DNA of 64,000 nt from Caldicellulosiruptor acetigenus (lineage in GTDB: Bacteria; Bacillota; Thermoanaerobacteria; Caldicellulosiruptorales; Caldicellulosiruptoraceae), in contig NZ_CP113866.1 in the NCBI RefSeq assembly GCF_026914305.1, positions 2,111,501-2,175,500 of the forward strand, given 5' to 3'. Below, in pieces: positions 7,486 to 15,328 of this stretch. How positions within the stretch are numbered: the stretch's first letter is position 1; every line of letters begins with the position of its first letter. The notes beneath the pieces are model-generated. The model was not told the origin of the DNA. It saw only the letters and a program-made list of their open reading frames with translations, and did not search any database. The translations under genes and the position numbers were made by a program.

Positions 7486-8118
7486 TTAGCTTAGCAGTTT
7501 TTTAATATCCTCTTCAGAGACCTGTGAAAAGTCGACGTAAAACTGTCCAACTGCCCAAAATGGCTCGCTACTTACAATATAAAAGACACCATCACATTCT
7601 TTTTCCAGCTCTTTTAACGTCGAAGGTGCAATTACCGGTGTTGCAACGTATATTTCTTTAGGATTTAGCTTTGAAAGAAACCTTATGCATGCTTTTGTTG
7701 TTGCACCTGTTGCAATTCCATCATCCACTATTATTGCCACCTTGTTTTCCAAGCTCTTATACTCAACAGAGCCCCTGTACTCAATGAGTTGGTCTTTTAA
7801 GTTCTCTAAGACCCTTTTCTTTTGGTGTTCTACATATTCATCTTTCATAGAGAAATACTCCACATATTCATTATTTAGAACCACATCTCCATTTATATCC
7901 ACTGCTGCAATAGCAAACTCTCTGTTAAAAGGTGCACCTATCTTCTTTGCCAACACAATATCCAAAGGTATTTTGAGCCTATCTGCAATTACTTTTGCGA
8001 CAACCACACCACCTCGTGGAATTGCAAAAAGAACCACATCCTGCCTTTCTTTAAATAGCCTCAGCTTTTCTGTGAGCTTCTCGCCCGCATCAACTCTATC
8101 TTTGAAGAGCATTTTCAA
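7486..8118 (-). CDS. Phosphoribosyltransferase-family protein
   Basis: 210-residue type I phosphoribosyltransferase. The PRPP-binding loop is seen as VAIIVDDGIATGATTKA at about residues 128-145. The N-terminal AIPRGGVVVAKVIAD segment and LDIVLAKKIGAP are typical of the stand-alone Pribosyltran proteins often found beside hydrolases. The base or nucleoside accepted cannot be read from the sequence. It is separated from the chemosensory operon above it by a terminator and from the HTH gene below by 72 bases. The start ATG at 8118 has GGAGTG upstream. Confidence 0.88.
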   Translation of the reverse strand: MKMLFKDRVDAGEKLTEKLRLFKERQDVVLFAIPRGGVVVAKVIADRLKIPLDIVLAKKIGAPFNREFAIAAVDINGDVVLNNEYVEYFSMKDEYVEHQKKRVLENLKDQLIEYRGSVEYKSLENKVAIIVDDGIATGATTKACIRFLSKLNPKEIYVATPVIAPSTLKELEKECDGVFYIVSSEPFWAVGQFYVDFSQVSEEDIKKLLS

Positions 8119-8160
8119 AATTCACTCCTTTTTTATAAAAAAACAAGCTATTGTTTTGCA

Positions 8161-8203
8161 ACAAAAAAGGCACCTACATTTATTTTACCACATTGGTGCC
8201 TTC
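8161..8203 (-). terminator. Terminator ending the chemosensory operon
   Basis: Minus-strand hairpin AAGGCACC...GGTGCCTT (8168-8202) followed by TTTTTTG, 13 bases beyond the stop of the EAL gene. Confidence 0.85.
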
Positions 8204-8215
8204 TAAAAATGGCTT

Positions 8216-10054
8216 TTAATTTTGAGATTTATACTTTTCAATAAACTTTATCATCTCCTCAACAGCCAAAGGCTTACTTATAAAATACCCTTGAACATAG
8301 TCACATCCAAGTTCTTTTACAGCTCTGTAGTGTTCCTCTGTTTCCACCCCTTCTGCCACAACATTTAATCCCAATTTTTTACATAGTTTTATTATTGTTT
8401 CTACTATAAAATACGTTTCGTCTTTTTCTATATCTTGAATAAAAGATTTATCAATCTTCACAGCCTGGATTGGTAATCTTCTCAAATAATTCAGCGAAGA
8501 ATAATCGACACCAAAATCATCTAAGGCAAAGATTATGTTGTACTTTCTTAGCTGATTTATCACTTCAATTGTATAGTCAATATTCTCAACTGCCAATTTT
8601 TCTGTTATCTCAAATTGAAGTTTAACATTCTCTAATTCCTCATTTTCTAATATTTGAATTGTAGAACGAATAAACTCTCTATCGCTAAATTGTCGTGGTG
8701 AAATATTGATTGAAATTATAAACTCATCATTAATATATCTGCTTAACAACTTAGCTACCTTTAGGGACTGTTCCAATACAATATTGCCTAACTCCACAAT
8801 CAACCCACACTTCTCAGCAACCGGAATGAATTCCAATGGCGATACAAACACCGACTTTAAATAATGCCATCTCAAAAGAGCCTCAAATCCACAGATCTGA
8901 TTATTCTTTAAGTTTATAATTGGTTGATAAAACACCACAAACTCATTTAAATCTAATCCATGACGAAGTTCTCTTTCAATTATCCCTTCCTTTAATGTTT
9001 GAACCTCCAAAGAAGGTTTAAATATCTCATATTCATTTAGACCTTTCTCTTTTGCTCTTATTAAAGCTAAATCACATTTCCTTATAACGTTCGCCGTGGA
9101 GTCATTAATATTTTCCATTGCAGTTGCTCCTATATTGTAACTTACTTTCATCAAGTTTCCATTAATATTGTATGTTACCAATAGTTTTTGTAACAAATTT
9201 TCAATAAACTCAGATATGTTATCTGTATTACATATTATTGCAAATCTATCAAATCCTATCTTAAATATTTTAGTTTCTTTACCAAGTATCTCTTCTATCC
9301 TCTTACTTATGTGGATAATCAGTTCATCAACTAAGTCATATCCATACATAACATTTAACTTTTCTAAATTTCTCACTTCCAAAAAGATCAAATAGGTACT
9401 CATATTATCTGCTTGACTAATTCTTAAATTTAACCATCTCATAAGTGAATTCTTGTTTGGCAATTTGGTAAGCTCATCATAAAACGCCAAAAACTCAACT
9501 CTGGTTTTATAATCTTTTATCATTTCATCTTTTTGTTTCAAAATAAAATCCTGTTTAGAAATTTTGAACTTTAGATTCTCGCTTTCTGCACTCATTTTAT
9601 TGAGATCTCTTTCATATCGTTGGATTTTTCTATTTAATCTTTCTACTGCATCTAAGCTAAAACCTATTGAAAGAAAAATTTTTTTATTGTCCTGCACACT
9701 TTCTATCTTAGAGTTGTACCATAAGAATGTCTTTTTTACTCCATTTATATCTCTCACAGGATTAACGTAATATCTGAGTATTTCATCATTTACTAATTTT
9801 TTGTAAACCCATTCCATTTCCTCTTTCTCTTTTTCATCAATGAGAACATCCAACCACTTTTTCCCTTCTATTTGTTCAGGTGAATATCCCAATAATTTAT
9901 CACCATTTTCTTTGAATTCTAATATTGTTCCATCATCAGCCCATATAACTACCACATAATCATTTATGTTTCCAAAATAGCCTTTTAGATTCTCTACAAA
10001 AAATTCCACTTTACTATTTTTTATTTCTTCATATCTCTCCTTTCCCAAGCTCAT
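8216..10054 (-). CDS. PAS-GGDEF(degenerate)-EAL cyclic-di-GMP phosphodiesterase
   Basis: 612 residues, no signal peptide or membrane segment. Domains in order: PAS (about 30-135), coiled coil (140-190), GGDEF fold (193-345), EAL (365-605). The GGDEF signature reads GFDRF near residue 268, so diguanylate cyclase activity is not expected. The EAL domain keeps EALLRW (about 392), NISPRQF, EITE, DDFG (about 512), KIDKSFI, EGVETEE and QGYFISKPL, the set needed for metal binding and catalysis. It should therefore hydrolyse cyclic di-GMP, possibly tuned by the PAS and degenerate GGDEF domains. It is the last gene of the chemosensory operon, 22 bases after a receiver gene, which suggests it is an output of that pathway. 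Confidence 0.92.
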   Translation of the reverse strand: MSLGKERYEEIKNSKVEFFVENLKGYFGNINDYVVVIWADDGTILEFKENGDKLLGYSPEQIEGKKWLDVLIDEKEKEEMEWVYKKLVNDEILRYYVNPVRDINGVKKTFLWYNSKIESVQDNKKIFLSIGFSLDAVERLNRKIQRYERDLNKMSAESENLKFKISKQDFILKQKDEMIKDYKTRVEFLAFYDELTKLPNKNSLMRWLNLRISQADNMSTYLIFLEVRNLEKLNVMYGYDLVDELIIHISKRIEEILGKETKIFKIGFDRFAIICNTDNISEFIENLLQKLLVTYNINGNLMKVSYNIGATAMENINDSTANVIRKCDLALIRAKEKGLNEYEIFKPSLEVQTLKEGIIERELRHGLDLNEFVVFYQPIINLKNNQICGFEALLRWHYLKSVFVSPLEFIPVAEKCGLIVELGNIVLEQSLKVAKLLSRYINDEFIISINISPRQFSDREFIRSTIQILENEELENVKLQFEITEKLAVENIDYTIEVINQLRKYNIIFALDDFGVDYSSLNYLRRLPIQAVKIDKSFIQDIEKDETYFIVETIIKLCKKLGLNVVAEGVETEEHYRAVKELGCDYVQGYFISKPLAVEEMIKFIEKYKSQN

Positions 10055-10076
10055 ACAAATACCCCCGCTGTAATAC

Positions 10077-10520
10077 CTACTGTCTTTTCAGTTTGTTAAT
10101 GTAACTTTTAATACTGTCAAATACACTCTTTTTTAAATTTTTTGTTTCTGCTTCTTTGATAACATTTTCAAATCTTTTTAGCCATTTCTCGGTTTCCAAA
10201 TCTTTCACAATAAAATCTCTTGCCCCTTTTAAAAGAGCTTTTCTGACTACATCTTCCTCACCTTTTGAACTTATAACTATGACTTTCACATTTTTATCAA
10301 CTTTCAAAATCTCTTCCATTGCCCTTATACCATCCAACTTTGGCATCTCAATGTCCATTGTAACTACATCAGGCTTAAATCTCTTATAAAGCTCTACAGC
10401 CTCAAGCCCATCCTCTGCCTCTGCCACTACTTTACCTTTAAGCTTTTCTTCTATAAATCTTCTTATCACCTTTCGCCACATAGGAGAATCATCAACAATA
10501 AGAAAGGTCACCTTTCTCAT
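10077..10520 (-). CDS. Stand-alone response regulator (CheY-like receiver)
   Basis: 147 residues: a receiver domain (3-122) with the acidic pair in LIVDDSPMW, the phospho-acceptor Asp in DVVTMDIEMPKLDG, a Ser in VIVISSKG and the Lys in FIVKDLE, all in the expected places. A lysine-rich helical tail of about 20 residues follows and there is no output domain. It sits between the small MCP-like gene and the EAL gene, so a natural reading is that it receives phosphate from the split CheA and acts on the EAL protein or another partner. It is distinct from the other CheY-like receiver at 12560-12931. Confidence 0.93.
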   Translation of the reverse strand: MRKVTFLIVDDSPMWRKVIRRFIEEKLKGKVVAEAEDGLEAVELYKRFKPDVVTMDIEMPKLDGIRAMEEILKVDKNVKVIVISSKGEEDVVRKALLKGARDFIVKDLETEKWLKRFENVIKEAETKNLKKSVFDSIKSYINKLKRQ

Positions 10521-10545
10521 TACTTAACCTCTCTCATTACAAGTT

Positions 10546-11541
10546 TTATTCATCTCCATCTTTGCAATGTTTTTTCAGAATCTGGACACCTTCATTGTAA
10601 ATATTATCTAACACCCCGACAATTTCTTGAATACCTGCAAAGTGTTGTTTTACCTGGTCAGAGAGCTGATTTTGATAATTTAGCACAGAACTAATAAGCT
10701 TGTGAACAGAGTCAAATTCATCGGTTATCTCGTAAGTCCTATTTTTTAGCTCTTCCACCTTACCTACAAAAGTGTTAATTCGGATACTGTTTGTATTAAT
10801 ATCTTCAACAATATTTGAAATGGCCTTGTTAACCTCTTTCAAACTCTGTTTACCACTATCTGCAAGTTTTCTCATCTCGGATGCTAATAAACTGAATGCC
10901 ATAGAATCTTTTGCTTTATTAGCTTCAATTTGAGCATTTAATGAAATAAAAGAGATTTCCTTTACAATATCGCTAATAATCTGGGTCACTTTGCTCATAT
11001 TCTCAACATGCGCTGAAAGATTAACAACATCTTCCGATAACTCTTGCATTTGGTTCAATAGAACATTTATATCCTCCACTGATTTAGAAACCTGCTCCCA
11101 GCCTTTTCTTATATCATCTTCAACTTTGTTCGACCTTTGAGTCATATCTTCCAAATTCTTCACTACGACCTCATTTATCTCATCAACTACTATCTTGAAC
11201 GCTTCTGTAAGCTCCTTGACTGACTCAAATATGGTTCGTAACTGCTCTGCCAATTCACTTTTTTGACTATCCAACGCTCTTCTGCTTTTCTCCGTTTCTT
11301 CCTTTAAGTATTGGTTTTCAGACTTAAGCTTAAATATCTCATCTCTAAACTGTTTTTCTATCAAGTCAAGTTTACTTTTATATGCATCAACAAATTTTTT
11401 GGGTATCCCAGCTCTCAATTCCCCCGAACTCACAAATTCAATGATCTTCTTTATTTCATTAGACTTTTTCATAAGTAATAATTTTTCAGCAATTATTACC
11501 ATTAGCATTATCACAAAAACCATATATATATACCATTCCAT
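10546..11541 (-). CDS. Small membrane-anchored MCP-like signalling protein
   Basis: 331 residues. One N-terminal membrane helix (residues 3-23) is followed at once by a charged linker and a long coiled coil, with no external sensing domain. The region around ISFISLNAQIEANKAKDS and FSLLASEMRKLADSG matches the hairpin tip of methyl-accepting proteins (canonical [15 protein letters not shown] and [13 protein letters not shown]), but is clearly diverged, including loss of the usual ARAGE. It starts at the base after the stop of the Hpt-CheW gene, so the two are tightly coupled. It may be a specialised receptor or scaffold for this kinase rather than a typical ligand sensor. Confidence 0.85.
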   Translation of the reverse strand: MEWYIYMVFVIMLMVIIAEKLLLMKKSNEIKKIIEFVSSGELRAGIPKKFVDAYKSKLDLIEKQFRDEIFKLKSENQYLKEETEKSRRALDSQKSELAEQLRTIFESVKELTEAFKIVVDEINEVVVKNLEDMTQRSNKVEDDIRKGWEQVSKSVEDINVLLNQMQELSEDVVNLSAHVENMSKVTQIISDIVKEISFISLNAQIEANKAKDSMAFSLLASEMRKLADSGKQSLKEVNKAISNIVEDINTNSIRINTFVGKVEELKNRTYEITDEFDSVHKLISSVLNYQNQLSDQVKQHFAGIQEIVGVLDNIYNEGVQILKKHCKDGDE

Positions 11542-12543
11542 TCAAATCAACTCCATACCATTTTTTGACCTCTCTATCAATTTTCTAATATCTATTACCT
11601 GAATAAATTCACCGTTTCTTTCCACTATTCCTTTCAAAACCTCACCTGACGAAATTGAAACTACATTTGCTTCTTTTTTTATCTCCTCAGGAAGCACGCT
11701 TACAACTTCTCTTACATTATCAACATACAGCCCAAATGTCAACTCCTCATTGCCGATTATTAGAACTTTGTGATTATTACTTTCGCTTTTTTCAACTCCC
11801 AGCAGTTTCCCAAAATCAACTATTGTGACAACATCCCCCCGCAGGTTCATAAGTCCCATCACATGTGCAGGTGCAAAAGGTATTGGAGTTACATCTGTTG
11901 GTCTTACTATCTCCCTGACAAACTCTACCTCAATTCCGTAAGTAACATCTCCATATTCAAATGAAACAACCATTTGGTAAGAATATTCATCAATGTTTTG
12001 GTCATCTTCATTTATTCTGAAGTTTGTAAATTCATCATTTTTATCATCTTCTCGATTTCCTGCAAATTCAGGTTCGTTCAATGTTTGAAAATCATCATTG
12101 TTTTTCACTCTTTGCTCAATAGCTGCATCTGATGACTGGTTTGAACTGTCTATTCTCTTCAATTGCTCTATATATGAGGAATAATTAATGCTGCTTTGCT
12201 TATTGTTCTCTATATCGTCTGCCAACTTTCGAATGATATCTATTCCCTCGAAAATAGCATTTATAACATCACTGGAAGGGTATATCTCATAGTTTCTCAT
12301 CTTATCTAATAAGCTTTCCATTTCATGAGAAACGTTGATGATATCCTGCAGACCTAAGAAGTTTGCTCCTCCTTTTATTGAATGAATTTCCCGGAATATA
12401 AAATTTAGTGTCTCGTAGCTGTCTGGGTATTTTTCAAGTTGTAAAAGAGCATCTTGAGCATTCTCAAGATGCTCGTATGTTTCAACAATAAACTCTTTTT
12501 TGAGCTCTTCAAGTTCTGCTGCACTGAACAGTTGGTCAGTCAT
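11542..12543 (-). CDS. Hpt-CheW fusion: phosphotransfer half of a split CheA
   Basis: 333 residues. Residues 10-115 are an Hpt domain with the phospho-acceptor His54 in the motif IHSIKGGANFLGL. A low-complexity acidic linker (120-188) follows, then a CheW/P5-like domain (189-325) with MGLMNLRGDVVTIVDF. There is no dimerisation or ATPase domain, so it cannot phosphorylate itself. The operon's CheA lacks an Hpt domain, so the simplest reading is that this protein is docked through its CheW domain and phosphorylated in trans. The closest known parallel is the CheA3/CheA4 pair of Rhodobacter sphaeroides. It lies 17 bases after the cheY-like gene. Confidence 0.92.
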   Translation of the reverse strand: MTDQLFSAAELEELKKEFIVETYEHLENAQDALLQLEKYPDSYETLNFIFREIHSIKGGANFLGLQDIINVSHEMESLLDKMRNYEIYPSSDVINAIFEGIDIIRKLADDIENNKQSSINYSSYIEQLKRIDSSNQSSDAAIEQRVKNNDDFQTLNEPEFAGNREDDKNDEFTNFRINEDDQNIDEYSYQMVVSFEYGDVTYGIEVEFVREIVRPTDVTPIPFAPAHVMGLMNLRGDVVTIVDFGKLLGVEKSESNNHKVLIIGNEELTFGLYVDNVREVVSVLPEEIKKEANVVSISSGEVLKGIVERNGEFIQVIDIRKLIERSKNGMELI

Positions 12544-12559
12544 TACAATCCCACCTTTG

Positions 12560-12931
12560 TTAACTTCTCATTTCAATACTCAAGAACTTCTGAACATGTG
12601 AAATCAATTCCTCACTTGTCACAGGCTTTTTCAAGTAGAGATTTGCGCCTGCTTCCAATGCTTTTTGCTCTTCTGATGGATTTGTTGTTAGCATAATAAC
12701 AGGGATTCTCTTACATGTTGGATTCTTCCTTATTTCTCTAGTGAGCTGCAGACCGTCCATCTTGGGCATATTGAGGTCTGTAATAACAAGGTCAATCTTC
12801 TCATTCAAGAGTATTTCCAATGCAGCAACACCGTCCAATGCATCTCTTACCTCAAACCCTTTTTTCACAAGTGTTGTTGTCACAATTTTCTTCACAACAG
12901 GCGAATCATCAACAACTAAAATCTTAGGCAT
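12560..12931 (-). CDS. cheY: CheY-like response regulator
   Basis: Single receiver domain of about 123 residues. Landmarks: ILVVDDSPVV (acidic pair), DLVITDLNMPKMDG (phospho-acceptor Asp), VIMLTTNPS (Thr) and LYLKKPVTSEEL (Lys-Pro). The chosen start is the ATG at 12929-12931, because a GGAGGT ribosome site (12942-12947) lies 10 bases before it. An upstream in-frame ATG at 12949 overlaps that site and would add six residues. It sits between cheR and the Hpt-CheW gene. It could carry the signal to a motor or act as a phosphate sink; the sequence does not decide. Confidence 0.93.
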   Translation of the reverse strand: MPKILVVDDSPVVKKIVTTTLVKKGFEVRDALDGVAALEILLNEKIDLVITDLNMPKMDGLQLTREIRKNPTCKRIPVIMLTTNPSEEQKALEAGANLYLKKPVTSEELISHVQKFLSIEMRS

Positions 12932-12956
12932 AATTTTTTCTACCTCCATTAATTTT

Positions 12957-13802
12957 TTAGTTTACAGGCTTTCTAAACGCTATATTGTTGTCAAAATAAA
13001 CAATCTCAAATGCTTTTGTAATTCTCAAAATACTTTCTGAGTGTCCCAAGAAGATATAACCTCCAGGATTCAGTGCATCGTAAAAGTACTCCACAACCTT
13101 TTTTCTTGACTCTTCATCAAAGTAAATCAGAACATTTCTGCAAAATATCACATCATAATTTCTCATCAGCTTCATCTTGCTCTCATCGTATAAATTTAAG
13201 TATCTAAACGTTACCAGCTTTTTTATCTCATCTTTGAGCTTGTATATCTTATCTGCAGGACTGTATTCAAAATATTTAAGTTTTATATACTCCGGCACGT
13301 CTTTTAAAGACCGCGGCATGTACACAGCATCTTGCGCAAGCTTTAGCACTCTTTCTGAGATATCAGTACCAAGTATCTCAATGTCCCAGTCATCAAAGTA
13401 TTCAAGCCTTTCTTTTAAAATTATGGCAATAGTATATGGCTCTTCTCCAGTCGAACATCCTGCACTCCAAATTTTTAGTCCAAAATCGCCTTTACTTGCT
13501 TTCCTGTTCAAAAGTTCAGGTAAAACATCTTTTGAAAACATATCAAGTTGCGGGATGTCTCTGAAAAAGTAGGTCTCATTTGTCGTGACCAATTCCAACA
13601 ACTTGTTGAGAGCACTTTTCTCCGTCTCAATTCTTTTCAAATATTCCCAAAAATCATCTATTCCTAAATTATCCATCGCAATTTTTAATCTCTTTTGAAT
13701 GTAACCTTTTTTATCATCTGAAAAGTAAAGACCTGTTGATTTATATATGAAGTCCCTTATAACATACCACTCTTGACTATTCAAGATAACCTCTGTAAGC
13801 AT
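12957..13802 (-). CDS. cheR: CheR chemoreceptor methyltransferase
   Basis: 281 residues. An N-terminal all-helical domain (1-80) precedes the SAM-dependent methyltransferase domain. Visible family motifs are LVTTNETYFFRD, LKIWSAGCSTGEEPYT (SAM binding) and YDVIFCRNVLIYFD. CheR adds methyl groups to glutamates of receptors and is opposed by CheB, also encoded in this operon, so the system should adapt. The likely substrate is the 650-residue double-tipped receptor, which has many Glu/Gln-rich helices. The gene lies 17 bases after the HEAT-repeat gene. Confidence 0.95.
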   Translation of the reverse strand: MLTEVILNSQEWYVIRDFIYKSTGLYFSDDKKGYIQKRLKIAMDNLGIDDFWEYLKRIETEKSALNKLLELVTTNETYFFRDIPQLDMFSKDVLPELLNRKASKGDFGLKIWSAGCSTGEEPYTIAIILKERLEYFDDWDIEILGTDISERVLKLAQDAVYMPRSLKDVPEYIKLKYFEYSPADKIYKLKDEIKKLVTFRYLNLYDESKMKLMRNYDVIFCRNVLIYFDEESRKKVVEYFYDALNPGGYIFLGHSESILRITKAFEIVYFDNNIAFRKPVN

Positions 13803-13818
13803 TTTGATCCTCCTTAGC

Positions 13819-15297
13819 CTAGCTCACAAGCAAGTCCTGGGCTTCAATGGAAATTTCCATGTTGGGATGGTCAACCAAATATTCCAGCTGTGCTCTAAAT
13901 GGTTCTTTGTTATCAATCTTTCGTATCAGCTGTAAAAGTTTAAGAACGTGAACATCAGATAAAAACTCATTTGCAAGTTCGTCTTTAATGAGCGCCACAA
14001 CCCTCGGGTCGTCTGGTCTTAGTTCAAGCATACACTCAAGCATCAAAAGTTTTGTGTCATCGCTTTTAATATTGAAATACTCCTCATAAATTTTATCAAA
14101 CAGTTCTTTGAGTTCAAGTTCAACAGCAGTTTTTAACACTTCGGGCAAGAGATCTTCTTCTTTCATCATGTCAGGTAACATATCTGCTGCCTCCCTAACT
14201 CCATTCTGCCTCATAATCTTCAAGCCGGTGATTTTTAGTATATTGTCATTACCTTTAAAGACCTCTCTAATGTACTCAGCTAATTTTGACTTGTTGAAAT
14301 ATTTGAACACTTTAATCAGCTCTCTTTTCCTCAAAGTATTTGCTGTGTAATAGAGTTTTATGGCACTCAAAATAATCGTCTCATCAAATACCCTGCTTTT
14401 TATAAAGCTTACAAAGTCCTTATCTTCTATACTACCCATATATTTAAAAATTTCGTACTTCTGCTCATCTGAACCATGTATCAAAATGGCCTTTATCTCA
14501 TCAAAAAACTTGCTATTTGCAAGAATTTTTTCAAGTCTTTGCTTGTCTGACCTCAGATAAATCGAATATATGGTATCTAAAACCTTTATTCTTAGCTGTG
14601 TCGAAAGCTTTAGATAAAGATTTATCGCGTCCTCCACATTTTCAATGTCACCATTTTCCTTTACCATATCAAAAATACTGTCAAAGATGATATCCTCAAT
14701 CTCCCACGGCAGGTTCAAAACCTCTGAAATTAGCTCTCTATTGTTCACCTTTTTTATGCTCTCGATTATTGTCCACTGCACCCACAGATGAGCAGATGGT
14801 AAAAACTCTATTACCTTCTTGAGAGCTTCAACATCTCCAATGTTACCAAGTGCCTCAACAGCTCCCTGGACCACATTCACATCATCATCTGATAACCTTT
14901 TTAGCAAAGCATCAACTGTTTGTTTGTTCTTTAAAGCACCCATGATATCAACTATAAATTTTCTCACATTTTTATCTGGATTTTCTGCCTCTGCTATAAT
15001 GGCTTGTATATTATCATTTCCTATCTTGCACAAAACTTCAAACGCAAAAACCCTCACTCTTGCTTCTTCATGACTTAAAAGCTTTAATAACTTCTCAACA
15101 GAATAGCTTCCGCCCATTTGCTTTAGTGCCTCTGTGATGTGTTCTTCAATCATCTTGTTGTTTGTTTTTATGAAGAGATCTATCAATCCATCAACAACTT
15201 CAGGTTCTTTGAACTTTGGTGCATTTTCTATAGCTTCTTTTTGCAAAAGATAATCGTCTGAATTTAGCATTTCAATTATTTCTTTAACTGAATTCAT
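13819..15297 (-). CDS. HEAT-repeat protein in the chemosensory operon
   Basis: About 492 residues of helical repeats. Typical HEAT units include AVEALGNIGDVEALKKVIEFL, a hydrophobic/Asp pattern repeated every 30-40 residues, and EARVRVFAFEVLCKIG. No catalytic motif, signal peptide or membrane segment is seen. The reading frame stays open into cheA, but the good start is the ATG at 15295-15297 with AAGGAG upstream, which removes a 39-residue false extension. HEAT proteins act as scaffolds. Similar genes accompany some non-flagellar chemosensory clusters, so it may organise the split kinase or its receivers. That role is an inference. Confidence 0.85.
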   Translation of the reverse strand: MNSVKEIIEMLNSDDYLLQKEAIENAPKFKEPEVVDGLIDLFIKTNNKMIEEHITEALKQMGGSYSVEKLLKLLSHEEARVRVFAFEVLCKIGNDNIQAIIAEAENPDKNVRKFIVDIMGALKNKQTVDALLKRLSDDDVNVVQGAVEALGNIGDVEALKKVIEFLPSAHLWVQWTIIESIKKVNNRELISEVLNLPWEIEDIIFDSIFDMVKENGDIENVEDAINLYLKLSTQLRIKVLDTIYSIYLRSDKQRLEKILANSKFFDEIKAILIHGSDEQKYEIFKYMGSIEDKDFVSFIKSRVFDETIILSAIKLYYTANTLRKRELIKVFKYFNKSKLAEYIREVFKGNDNILKITGLKIMRQNGVREAADMLPDMMKEEDLLPEVLKTAVELELKELFDKIYEEYFNIKSDDTKLLMLECMLELRPDDPRVVALIKDELANEFLSDVHVLKLLQLIRKIDNKEPFRAQLEYLVDHPNMEISIEAQDLLVS

Positions 15298-15328
15298 CCT
15301 TCGTGCTCCACTCCTTTTTTGATTTAAA

